64,000 nt of DNA, from contig NZ_JAJBMO010000002.1 of the NCBI RefSeq assembly GCF_020537505.1, positions 124,001-188,000 of the forward strand, read 5' to 3'. Below the pieces are notes generated by a model, which saw nothing but the letters and a program-made list of their open reading frames with translations, did no database searches and was not told the origin of the DNA. The stretch is from Blautia glucerasea. GTDB taxonomy: Bacteria; Bacillota; Clostridia; Lachnospirales; Lachnospiraceae. This document shows, piece after piece, positions 18,016 to 26,189 of the stretch (within the stretch, counting starts at the first letter, position 1; every line of letters begins with the position of its first letter). The translations under genes were made by a program, and so were the position numbers.

Positions 18016-18321
18016 TTATTTATCAAAGTCTGTCTCAAATACCCCCTCCGGTGTTCGCATAGTGAGCACACCAAGGTTAAAATCATCCTCCATCACAGTG
18101 ATATGATACTCGAAGATCACATCATCCTCAAACTTGGAAAGCAGAATATAGCTTCCGTTCTCTTTGCCCTCGATCTGGTCACAGATATCATCGTACACAT
18201 CTGCGCCGGAAATTTCACGGGGATAGCCGGACTCTTTGATTTTTTTCTCAATTGCAGCGTATAATTCTTCCATTTTATGATCTGCAGCAGTCTGGGCACT
18301 AGAGCGTGTTTGAAAAATCAT
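18016..18321 (-). CDS. Hypothetical small acidic protein
   Basis: Not recognised. About 101 residues, no membrane segment or signal peptide, rich in Asp/Glu, with alternating strand-like segments (GSYILLSKFEDDVIFEYHITVMEDDFNLGVLTM) that read as a genuine alpha/beta domain. The start is uncertain: the ATG at 18321 has a poor ribosome binding site, and a good AAGGAAGGGAG site 38 bp further upstream leads into another frame that stops early. An upstream frameshift or later start is possible. Confidence 0.45.
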   Translation of the reverse strand: MIFQTRSSAQTAADHKMEELYAAIEKKIKESGYPREISGADVYDDICDQIEGKENGSYILLSKFEDDVIFEYHITVMEDDFNLGVLTMRTPEGVFETDFDK

Positions 18322-18563
18322 TCCCGCAATCTGTATGCCACTTCTCTTTGCTGCACACTCCCTTCCTTTATTATCTTTTGAAAACTTTACCTTCTAAATC
18401 TGAATGCTCATAAAGTTTCCCATTTAAATGACATTGTATAATATTTTTCTATAAAATGTCAAACCACATTTTAACCAAATGATTGTCCAGATTTGTCCTC
18501 ATTTGCCAATCCCGTACTCTTGCATTTCATTACGTTTAAGAAAAAAATACGAAGGACACAATT

Positions 18564-19376
18564 TTGCGTGTTTTACTGTATGTAGTAATCATCGCAATCT
18601 GTCTCTTTACGTTATATCCTTATTTTGTAACTATCTGTACTGCCCTTAAGAGCCGTGCAGAGATTTTCTCCATGAATGGAACCATTTTCCCCATCAAGGC
18701 CATCTGGTCCAACTTCACAGATGTGTGGAAACTGGCACCAATGAGCAATTACATGCTGAACTCCATTGTAATTGCAGGCGGCTCCACTCTTCTGGCTATG
18801 CTCTGCGGCATTCCGGCTGCTTATGCCCTGTCCAGAATGAAATTCAAAGGTCAGACCGCTTTTCTGGGATTTGTTATCGTTTCCCAGATGTTTGCACCAG
18901 TTGTACTTCTGATCGGTATTTACAAGGTTATGATGGCTTTCCATCTTACCAACAGTATTATCGGACTTATTTTTATCAATGCTGCATTTAACCAGGCATT
19001 TGCCATCTGGCTGCTCCGCGGTACCTTCCTGAGCATCTCCCCGGAGATGGAGCAGGCGGCCACCATTGACGGCTGTAACCGTGTACACGCCCTTTTAAGG
19101 ATCCTTCTGCCGGTTGCTGCACCTGGTATCGTCACAGCGCTTATTTTCGTCTTTATCAACGCCTGGAACGAATATACCGTGGCACTGACACTAATCTCTA
19201 CTGACACCTTCAAGCCTCTGACGGTTGGTATCAATATTTTCAACGGCTACAATATGATCGAATGGCAGTATCTGTTTGCTGCTTCCCTCTATGCAATTGT
19301 TCCAGTTGTGATCCTGTTCGTTGGAATCGAAAAAAATCTTGTTGGAGGACTCACTTCTGGTGGTGTCAAGGGTTGA
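18564..19376 (+). CDS. Orphan MalG-type ABC sugar permease subunit
   Basis: 270 residues, six membrane helices, with the family's EAA loop (MEQAATIDGCNRVHALLRILLPVAAPG) and the MalG-like start LYVVIIAICLFTLYPYFVTICTALKS. The start is a TTG after GAAGGA. Such permeases work with a MalF-type partner, a binding protein and an ATPase to import oligosaccharides. None of these is adjacent, so this is either a remnant of a lost operon or uses shared components. The GH112 gene 6 kb away could use such an importer, but this is speculation. Confidence 0.8.
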   Translation: MRVLLYVVIIAICLFTLYPYFVTICTALKSRAEIFSMNGTIFPIKAIWSNFTDVWKLAPMSNYMLNSIVIAGGSTLLAMLCGIPAAYALSRMKFKGQTAFLGFVIVSQMFAPVVLLIGIYKVMMAFHLTNSIIGLIFINAAFNQAFAIWLLRGTFLSISPEMEQAATIDGCNRVHALLRILLPVAAPGIVTALIFVFINAWNEYTVALTLISTDTFKPLTVGINIFNGYNMIEWQYLFAASLYAIVPVVILFVGIEKNLVGGLTSGGVKG

Positions 19377-19746
19377 TTTTTATTTTTTTCCAAGTATAAT
19401 AGAGAAAGATGCGGACGCGAGAAAGGGTTGCCCATGGCAGCCCTTTGTTCATGCCACTATCTGTAAAAACAGAAGCCATGGCACGACAAATATCCTTTTG
19501 GACACCGCGCCGCAGCTGGAGCCTGTTTGAAAAAGGCTTTCTGCATGGCAGCATTTTTCCTGTGTTACTGCGAACATTGTTCACAGTAACTATTTTATTG
19601 TACACTGTAAAATTTCACATAGTGAAGAATCGTGATTAATTCACACATTTCGGGAACTCTATACAGGGTATGACCGGATTATTTCCCTGTTCTGCCCATG
19701 AAATTTCAGCACATTTCACAGATTTTTAAAATCAATGGTTTTCACC
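19377..19746. other. Intergenic stretch without a supported gene
   Basis: Between the permease and the nrdD promoter. It contains a small hairpin-like GGGTTGCCCATGGCAGCCC (19425-19443) and overlapping short frames on both strands (60-80 codons) with no ribosome binding site or recognisable product. I see no convincing gene. Confidence 0.5.
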
Positions 19747-19828
19747 TTGACTTTTCTGTAGAATACTGTAATATTGATAGTGCACAACATCTAGTATGTG
19801 ATTATTTTTTGAACACAATATATGGAGG
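19747..19828 (+). promoter_or_regulatory. nrdD promoter with two NrdR-like boxes
   Basis: -35 TTGACT (19747-19752), 16-bp spacer, -10 TAATAT (19769-19774). Two sites resembling the NrdR box ACACWATATATWGTGT start at 19782 (GCACAACATCTAG...) and 19813 (ACACAATATATGG). They are 31 bp apart, the three-helical-turn spacing typical of NrdR pairs, and overlap the start region. Repression by NrdR-ATP/dATP is inferred. Confidence 0.5.
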
Positions 19829-19839
19829 GATTTAACAAT

Positions 19840-22029
19840 ATGAGCACTGAGGTCAATGCAAACGTCATTAAACGAAATGGCGTGGAAGTTATTTTTGATA
19901 AGGCGAAGATCATCAACGCCGTCGAAAAAGCGAATGAGGAGGTTCCCAAGCTTCACCGGCTGAGCCATTACCAGATCACGGCACTTGCTGACATGATTGC
20001 AACTCGTGCCCTGGAATCCTCCCACGCAGTAAATGTAGAAGATATCCAGGATATGGTTGAGACCGGGATCATGGAGATGCGCGGCTACGAGGTAGCCCAG
20101 AAATATGTGCGCTACCGCTACAAGCGAGAGCTTACCCGCAAGTCCAATACCACAGACGACAGCATCCTTGCTCTTCTTGACCAGATCAATGAGAATGCCA
20201 AGCAGGAGAACTCCAATAAGAACCCGACCATTAATTCCACCCAGCGTGATTACATGGCAGGCGAGGTCAGCAAGGATCTGACCATGCGTGTTCTTCTTCC
20301 GGAGGAGATCGTAAAGGCCCATAACGAGGGAATCATCCATTTCCACGATTCCGATTACTATGCACAGCGTGAGCATAACTGTGACCTGATCAATCTTCAG
20401 GATATGCTCCAGAACGGCACTGTGATCAGCCAGACACTGATTGAGAAGCCACACAGCTTCTTCACTGCCTGCAACGTTACCACACAGATCGTTGCACAGG
20501 TAGCAAGTAACCAGTACGGTGGACAGTCCTTCTCACTCTCCCACCTGGCTCCATTTGTAGACATCAGCCGCCAGAAGATTCGCAACAAAGTGATCGAGGA
20601 GCGCAAGGCCTGCGGCGAGTCCCTTGATGATGAGATCATCCAGAAGGTATCCGAGCGCAGACTGAAGGACGAGATCCAGAGCGGTATCCAGACCATCCAG
20701 TATCAGCTGATCACCCTTATGACCTGTAACGGACAGGCTCCGTTTGTAACTATGTTCATGTATCTTGACGAGGTTCCGGAGGGACGTACCCGTGACGACC
20801 TGGCAATGATCATTGAGGAAGTAATGAAGCAGCGTATGCAGGGCGTTAAGAACGAACGTGGTGCATGGATCACCCCTGCTTTCCCGAAGCTGATCTATGT
20901 ATTAGACGAGGATAACATCCACGAGGATTCCAAGTACTGGTATCTTACTGAGCTCGCTGCCAAATGTACGGCCAAGCGTATGGTTCCGGATTACATTTCC
21001 GCCAAGATCATGCGCCAGTTAAAGAATGGCAATGTTTACACCTGTATGGGATGCCGTTCCTTCCTTACCGTTGAAGAGAAACAGAAGAACCCGGACGGCT
21101 CTTACAAGTTCTATGGCCGTTTCAACCAGGGTGTTGTTACCATCAACCTTGTGGATGTAGCCTGCTCCTCAGAGGGCAATTTTGATAAATTCTGGGAGAT
21201 CTTGGAAGAGCGTCTGGAGCTTTGCCACAGAGCACTCCGCTGCAGACATGAGCGTCTTCTTGGCACTGTTTCCGATGTTGCCCCGATTCTGTGGCAGTAC
21301 GGTGCTCTTGCCCGTCTTAAGAAGGGGGAGACCATTGACAAGCTCCTTTACGATGGATATTCCACAATCTCACTTGGATATGCAGGACTTCACGAAATGT
21401 GCATGAGAATGTACGGCAGGCCCCATACCGATCCGGAGGTTCGTCCATTTGCCATGAAGGTTATGCAGCGTCTCAATGACAAGTGCGCCCAGTGGAAAGC
21501 AGCTGAGAACATCAGCTACTCTGTATACGGTACTCCAATGGAGTCCACCACCTACCGTTTTTCCAAATGCTTGCAGAAGCGTTTTGGCATCATTCCAGGG
21601 GTTACCGATAAAAACTACATTACAAACAGCTATCACGTTCACGTTACCGAAGAGATCGATGCTTTCTCCAAGCTGAAATTCGAGTCCGAATTCCAGAAGC
21701 TTTCCCCAGGAGGAGCCATCAGCTACGTAGAGGTTCCGAATATGAAGCAGAACATCCCGGCAGTTCTCTCTGTTATGAAGTTTATCTATGATAACATCAT
21801 GTATGCAGAGCTGAATACCAAGAGCGATTTCTGTGATGTCTGCGGATATGACGGAGAGATCCAGATCAAAGAGGATGAGAACGGCAAGCTGATCTGGGAG
21901 TGTCCGAACTGCGGCAACCGCAATCAGGATAAGATGAGTGTTGCCCGAAGAACCTGTGGCTACATTGGCACCCAGTTCTGGAACCAGGGACGTACCCAGG
22001 AGATCAAGGACCGCGTATTACACCTGTAA
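19840..22029 (+). CDS. nrdD: Anaerobic ribonucleoside-triphosphate reductase
   Basis: Class III reductase that makes dNTPs from NTPs with a glycyl radical under anaerobic conditions. The N-terminal ATP-cone (residues about 8-100) is VNANVIKRNGVEVIFDKAKIINAVEKA...YVRYRYKRE. The core contains HFHDSDYY and CNVTTQ. The C-terminus carries the zinc motif CDVCGYDG...CPNCGNR and the glycyl-radical site RRTCGYIGTQFWNQGR. About 729 residues, full length. The start at 19840 is used because GGAGGG lies 7-12 bases upstream; an ATG at 19822 overlaps that ribosome binding site. The activase gene follows 119 bp downstream. Confidence 0.97.
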   Translation: MSTEVNANVIKRNGVEVIFDKAKIINAVEKANEEVPKLHRLSHYQITALADMIATRALESSHAVNVEDIQDMVETGIMEMRGYEVAQKYVRYRYKRELTRKSNTTDDSILALLDQINENAKQENSNKNPTINSTQRDYMAGEVSKDLTMRVLLPEEIVKAHNEGIIHFHDSDYYAQREHNCDLINLQDMLQNGTVISQTLIEKPHSFFTACNVTTQIVAQVASNQYGGQSFSLSHLAPFVDISRQKIRNKVIEERKACGESLDDEIIQKVSERRLKDEIQSGIQTIQYQLITLMTCNGQAPFVTMFMYLDEVPEGRTRDDLAMIIEEVMKQRMQGVKNERGAWITPAFPKLIYVLDEDNIHEDSKYWYLTELAAKCTAKRMVPDYISAKIMRQLKNGNVYTCMGCRSFLTVEEKQKNPDGSYKFYGRFNQGVVTINLVDVACSSEGNFDKFWEILEERLELCHRALRCRHERLLGTVSDVAPILWQYGALARLKKGETIDKLLYDGYSTISLGYAGLHEMCMRMYGRPHTDPEVRPFAMKVMQRLNDKCAQWKAAENISYSVYGTPMESTTYRFSKCLQKRFGIIPGVTDKNYITNSYHVHVTEEIDAFSKLKFESEFQKLSPGGAISYVEVPNMKQNIPAVLSVMKFIYDNIMYAELNTKSDFCDVCGYDGEIQIKEDENGKLIWECPNCGNRNQDKMSVARRTCGYIGTQFWNQGRTQEIKDRVLHL

Positions 22030-22148
22030 AATAAATTCTGCAATGTAGGGCGAAGCAATTTCTTTTATACAATTTTACTGATAAAAAGCGCATCTTATGC
22101 AATAATATGTTTAACGGCTCAGCATAGGATGAAATGAGGAACTTAATT

Positions 22149-22658
22149 ATGAACTACGGAAACATCAAATCCTACGATATCGCAGACGGCACTGGCGTGC
22201 GGGTCAGCCTGTTCGTGTCAGGCTGCAGGCACCACTGCAAAGGCTGTTTTAACGCCCCTACATGGGATTTTAATTACGGAGAGCCATTTACCCAGGAAAC
22301 ACAGGATAAGATTCTGGAACTGCTCTCTCCGTCTTATATCGAGGGCTTTTCCCTTCTTGGCGGCGAGCCCTTTGAGCCGGAGAACCAGCCGGTACTTGCG
22401 GATCTTCTGGAAGCGATCAGACGCACTTATCCGGATAAATCCATCTGGTGCTATTCAGGTTATCTTTTCGACAAAGATATGATTCCAGGCGGCAGGATTT
22501 ACACACCGTACACAGACCGCATGCTCTCCTGCATTGATATTCTGGTGGATGGGGAGTTTATTCAGGAACTGAAGGACATTTCCCTTCAGTTTCGGGGAAG
22601 CAGTAATCAGAGGATCCTGCAGCTAGAGAATGGGAAATTGGTAAAGGAAGGGTTATAA
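22149..22658 (+). CDS. nrdG: Anaerobic ribonucleotide reductase activating enzyme
   Basis: A radical-SAM enzyme of about 169 residues that installs the glycyl radical on NrdD. It starts MNYGNIKSYDIADGTGVRVSLFVSGC, as the family does, with the iron-sulfur motif CRHHCKGC (C-x3-C-x2-C) and GGEPFEPEN. The ATG at 22149 follows GAGGAA with normal spacing; an ATG 15 bp upstream overlaps that site. The nrdD-nrdG order and strand are standard. Confidence 0.95.
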   Translation: MNYGNIKSYDIADGTGVRVSLFVSGCRHHCKGCFNAPTWDFNYGEPFTQETQDKILELLSPSYIEGFSLLGGEPFEPENQPVLADLLEAIRRTYPDKSIWCYSGYLFDKDMIPGGRIYTPYTDRMLSCIDILVDGEFIQELKDISLQFRGSSNQRILQLENGKLVKEGL

Positions 22659-22752
22659 CCCTATAACCTTGATAAGCACCACAAAACAAGATTGCAAACC
22701 AAACTTGTTATCACAGCGAACGCCAGATTCTCATGCAGGATTCGCGTAAAAT

Positions 22753-22836
22753 AAAAGAGAACCCAATAATTACTTGTGTATTTTATTTTGTTTTAATAAA
22801 CAGCCACACCACTTGTAATTCATTCGGTTCTCTTTT
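22753..22836. terminator. Bidirectional terminator between nrdG and the exonuclease gene
   Basis: Outer stem AAAAGAGAACC (22753-22763) pairs with GGTTCTCTTTT (22826-22836), with a further inner pairing AATTAC/GTAATT, followed by a T run on the plus strand and a matching run on the minus strand. It separates convergent genes. Confidence 0.65.
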
Positions 22837-22845
22837 TTATTTTTC

Positions 22846-23898
22846 TTAACTTTCCGTCTTCAGTTTCTCAACTTCTGCCAGAATACTGTTCATTTCATAT
22901 GCTTTTAGCTGTTTCACTAATTCATCCATATTGATATTCAGCCGCATGTCATCCAGACTTTCCTGGATTTCAATATCGCGTTTCATAGTGGCAAGCTGTT
23001 CGCTTAAGTAGACCATCTCTTTATTCGTTTTCAGCGCTTTTAGCGGGCTTCTGCTGATTCCCAGATTTTCTTTCCAGAAAGTATTTAATTCTTTTTCTTT
23101 CTTAGCTGCGCCTTCGCATTCCTCAATTACCTGGTAAATTGCATCCAATGTCTTGTACTCTTCCACTAGTGGTGCGGCAGCTGAGGAAACACCCTTACAG
23201 CCAGGAATACCATCTCCCGGGTCGCCTGTGATTGCAAGAAGCACCGGGATCTGCTCCGGGTATACGCCCTCCTCAGAATGTACAGTTTCCGGGGTATATT
23301 CAAACACGTTGGACGGAAGGGCCTCGTAAGCATCTTTTCCATAAAGGCCATAGGCATCTTTTAAGGTTTCCAGCTTATCCTTGGTTACCACTCTCCACAT
23401 ACGGGTATAGGGGCTTACCAGCTGGAAATAATCGTGATCCTTGGTCAATACATAAGTCTGAAGCTCTGGTCCCTGAAATTTCTCCACCAGGGAGGCTGCA
23501 TAGTCATCTGCCTCATACTCCGGGCTCATAAATACCGGGCAGCCGATGACCTTCAGGAACTCTTCCATCTGGACGAATTGCTCCTTTAAAGGCTGCGCCG
23601 TCTCCTTACGGTTAGATTTGTAAAAATCTGCGCCAAGCTGGGTACGGCGGAAGGTGTCCCTTGTCATATCGAAGGTAAATGCTACGTATTCTGGCTTCAC
23701 CTTCTTATAGACTGCCAGAAGGGTGCGGAGCATGGTAAACATGGCGTTGGTATATTTTCCATCGGAGGTGTGTAAAATCTCCTGGTAGTGTCTCTCCTTC
23801 TCTTCGTCTGTCTTTGCGAAAAGAATGGATTTGGGCAGGTTTCCATAGTAGGAGGTAGACAGCATGGAGGAACCGTCGATAATAAGAAATTTAGGCAT
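22846..23898 (-). CDS. 5'-3' exonuclease (Pol I N-terminal domain family)
   Basis: 350 residues. PIN-like nuclease domain with FLIIDGSSMLSTSYYG at the start, YVAFTFDMTRDTFRR, EYEADDYAASLVEK (metal-binding acidic cluster) and LTKDHDYFQLV. The helix-hairpin-helix region LLAITGDPGDGIPGCKGVSSAAA binds DNA. These are the features of the 5'-nuclease domain of DNA polymerase I found as a stand-alone protein, likely acting in Okazaki primer removal or repair. The C-terminal 90 residues are helical and charged. Confidence 0.88.
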   Translation of the reverse strand: MPKFLIIDGSSMLSTSYYGNLPKSILFAKTDEEKERHYQEILHTSDGKYTNAMFTMLRTLLAVYKKVKPEYVAFTFDMTRDTFRRTQLGADFYKSNRKETAQPLKEQFVQMEEFLKVIGCPVFMSPEYEADDYAASLVEKFQGPELQTYVLTKDHDYFQLVSPYTRMWRVVTKDKLETLKDAYGLYGKDAYEALPSNVFEYTPETVHSEEGVYPEQIPVLLAITGDPGDGIPGCKGVSSAAAPLVEEYKTLDAIYQVIEECEGAAKKEKELNTFWKENLGISRSPLKALKTNKEMVYLSEQLATMKRDIEIQESLDDMRLNINMDELVKQLKAYEMNSILAEVEKLKTES

Positions 23899-24237
23899 TG
23901 CAATTCTCCTTTGTTCATTATTAATAATGCTGCTATTGCTTGCAGCAATCAGCTTTTCGTCTTTTTATGGCTGAAATGTCCCGTTCTGTGATGCTGCTTT
24001 TTTACATGACTATTAGTCAGGCAGCCACTATACAATCTTTTTCTGATATTAATTGTATACACCTAATTCAGCCTTTCGAAGCCCATTATAGCATAAAATC
24101 TACCATTCCCGAAAATTTTTACAAAAAATTTCAAATTTCGTGTTATTTCTTCTCCCGGTTTTCGTATATATAGTGAAGGGAGCAAGAAATAAAATTATTT
24201 CACAATCCCGCTTCTACGTAGAATGAGGAGGTCCTTA
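23899..24237. other. Intergenic region
   Basis: 339 bp between divergent genes. It contains AT-rich promoter-like stretches and the GAGGAGG ribosome binding site of the next gene at 24224-24230. I see no BlaI/MecI-type TACA-TGTA operator, although the next genes resemble a BlaR1 system. Confidence 0.5.
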
Positions 24238-24639
24238 ATGAAAAAAATAATTTTAACACTGTCCGGTATTTTCTTTGTGATTTTTACCGGATGCTCGCTG
24301 CTGATCTGTATGATTAGTGGAATTCCAACTTTTGAGCAGCCAGCTGCAACCTTTTATCTGGTGAAGGCCATTGCCTTATCCTTTGGTTTTCCGTTGATCG
24401 CCTTTGGTTTTTTCGCACATAATTTGTACTTGCACCGCAAATTAGAAATGAAAAACCAGCTGATCCGGAATTTCAGGGAAAGCATTCTGGCATACCAGAA
24501 ATCCAGCTGCGGGGGCTCTTTGGAAGCAGCCAAGGAGTTCAAAGATTCTCTTACCTGTCTGTTTTGTGCTTTTGCTGAGGACGGAAAACTCAGCGAGGAT
24601 GAGCAGAGGGACTTACTAGAATTTATAGACAAATTTTAG
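24238..24639 (+). CDS. Small two-helix membrane protein
   Basis: 133 residues from the ATG after GAGGAGGT. Two membrane helices (about 5-28 and 42-60) are followed by a charged helical domain ending EDGKLSEDEQRDLLEFIDKF, which has an EF-hand-like flavour (D-GKLS-DE) but is not a full motif. Not recognised. It lies 48 bp upstream of the M56 peptidase gene where a BlaI repressor would usually be, so it may be a partner of that protein. Confidence 0.6.
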   Translation: MKKIILTLSGIFFVIFTGCSLLICMISGIPTFEQPAATFYLVKAIALSFGFPLIAFGFFAHNLYLHRKLEMKNQLIRNFRESILAYQKSSCGGSLEAAKEFKDSLTCLFCAFAEDGKLSEDEQRDLLEFIDKF

Positions 24640-24687
24640 TTATTGGTCACAAAGTGAACCGTAACAAATTTTAAGAGAGGGACTTGC

Positions 24688-25944
24688 ATGCTTTTAATCT
24701 GTATGGGTATAGCAGGCACTTTGCCATTAGTGCTCTGTGTCCTGCTGATGATGATCAGACGGAAAAACTTTTCCTACCGGCTTGGCCGGAACCTGGTGTT
24801 TCTGAGTCTGGCGGGGTATTTGATACCATTTCAACTAATTAAATACTTTATGCCTTTGGATGTGCTGGAGAGTACCGACTCTCTGGATGTGATTGTGGAC
24901 TATGTAAATTTTGACAATAAAGAAGCACTTTCTTACCGCGGAATCTCTATTTGGATGTCTGACTGGGCTCTTATGATCGTATTATGCTGGCTGTTTCTTT
25001 TAACCGGTTTCAGCATTTATCAGTTCGTAAAGTACCATCAGCTCACGCGAAAGCTGAAAAGAATTACCGAAAAGAGAACCTGCTTCCTGCCTGGAACCGG
25101 AGATGTGGAATACCGCATTTCTCCGCAAATTGGCTCACCGTATACGATTGGTTTCGTGAGACCTTTTATCGTAGTTCCGGAAAGCCTTGAAGATTCCAGG
25201 CTGTCAGAAATGATCATACGCCATGAATATTCACACCTGCGCAGCCATGACTCGTTGATAAAACTGCTCTGCTTGTTAGCCATTTGCCTTCATTTTTATA
25301 ACCCGTTAACTTTGCTTACGCTTTTACTCTACACCAGATTTTCTGAATACATTGCAGATGAAGCAGCCACAGAAGGTTTTACCTTGCAAGACTGCAAAGC
25401 TTATGCAGCCGCCCTCGTCACGCATTCTGGCAAAACCAGACAGGTTCCTGTAGTCTGGAGAAGCAACTTCGGGGGAAAGAAACAAACTATAAAAAGGAGA
25501 GAGGAATTGATTATGGCAAGAAATAGAAAAGTGTCTAAGATTGGGACTGTTGCAGCGGTATTGGGTTCTATGATTCTGAGTGGCAGTACGGTGTTTGCGT
25601 ATGCACCGATGCAGACTGTAAGAACTGAAAAGAATAATTCAGTTGACAAAAATATTGAAACTGTAAACTTTTCGTCCAATCAGTCAACAGAGAATTTATG
25701 GAAGGATTCAGAGGTTTATTTTAATACTTCTAACCAAACTATTATGATTGACACTGAAAATTCTCCACGAGCAATCCTGTGTACACATGTATATGAAAGC
25801 GGTACTGCCGATACTCATGTGTCAAAAAGCAATGGTGGTTGTATTGTCAAAACATACAAAGCTAAACGATGCAAAAAATGCAATGATATTGTTCTTTTAG
25901 AATTAATTAGCACAACAACTTACGTAAAATGCCCACACAAATAA
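24688..25944 (+). CDS. M56/BlaR1-like membrane metallopeptidase with an extra extracellular domain
   Basis: 418 residues. N-terminal membrane helices, then the BlaR1-type zinc peptidase with HEYSH (HExxH, about residue 176) and a downstream EYIADEAATEGF (third ligand). After a further helix (SKIGTVAAVLGSMILSGSTVFAYA) comes a 125-residue C-terminal part with six cysteines (ILCTHVY, GGCIV, KRCKKCND, VKCPHK) that resembles a small zinc- or disulfide-stabilised domain. The second helix and domain follow an internal ATG with an AGAGAGGAA site, so they could also be made separately. There is no penicillin-binding domain, so a beta-lactam sensor role is not supported. Confidence 0.75.
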   Translation: MLLICMGIAGTLPLVLCVLLMMIRRKNFSYRLGRNLVFLSLAGYLIPFQLIKYFMPLDVLESTDSLDVIVDYVNFDNKEALSYRGISIWMSDWALMIVLCWLFLLTGFSIYQFVKYHQLTRKLKRITEKRTCFLPGTGDVEYRISPQIGSPYTIGFVRPFIVVPESLEDSRLSEMIIRHEYSHLRSHDSLIKLLCLLAICLHFYNPLTLLTLLLYTRFSEYIADEAATEGFTLQDCKAYAAALVTHSGKTRQVPVVWRSNFGGKKQTIKRREELIMARNRKVSKIGTVAAVLGSMILSGSTVFAYAPMQTVRTEKNNSVDKNIETVNFSSNQSTENLWKDSEVYFNTSNQTIMIDTENSPRAILCTHVYESGTADTHVSKSNGGCIVKTYKAKRCKKCNDIVLLELISTTTYVKCPHK

Positions 25945-26067
25945 CTCCAACACCGCTTTAATGGGAGGAAGCTGGTGCCAAAGAGGGAGACAGAATCATA
26001 TCAAACTTAATTTAAACTCAATTATATCGTATCTTCCGTGAAGCTCAGAGGGAACGGAAGTTAAATC

Positions 26068-26101
26068 GAGCCAGGGAAAGCGTTTCGCTTTTCCCTGGCT
26101 C
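26068..26101. terminator. Hairpin, likely terminator or attenuator
   Basis: GAGCCAGGGAAAGCG (26068-26082) pairs with CGCTTTTCCCTGGCTC (26086-26101). Very stable stem, but the T-run is weak on both sides. It lies between convergent transcription units. Confidence 0.6.
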
Positions 26102-26189
26102 TTACCGTTCTAACCGCCATGAAAAGGCGCCGGAAGCTTCCAGATTTCTTTTTTCCACACCCTCAACCAATCCCTTAACCTTATCGTCC

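Noticed and set aside
19409..19639. 76-codon plus frame between the permease and nrdD
   Set aside because: No ribosome binding site and no recognisable domain; an overlapping frame exists on the other strand. Possibly part of a dispersed noncoding repeat, which cannot be tested from this window.
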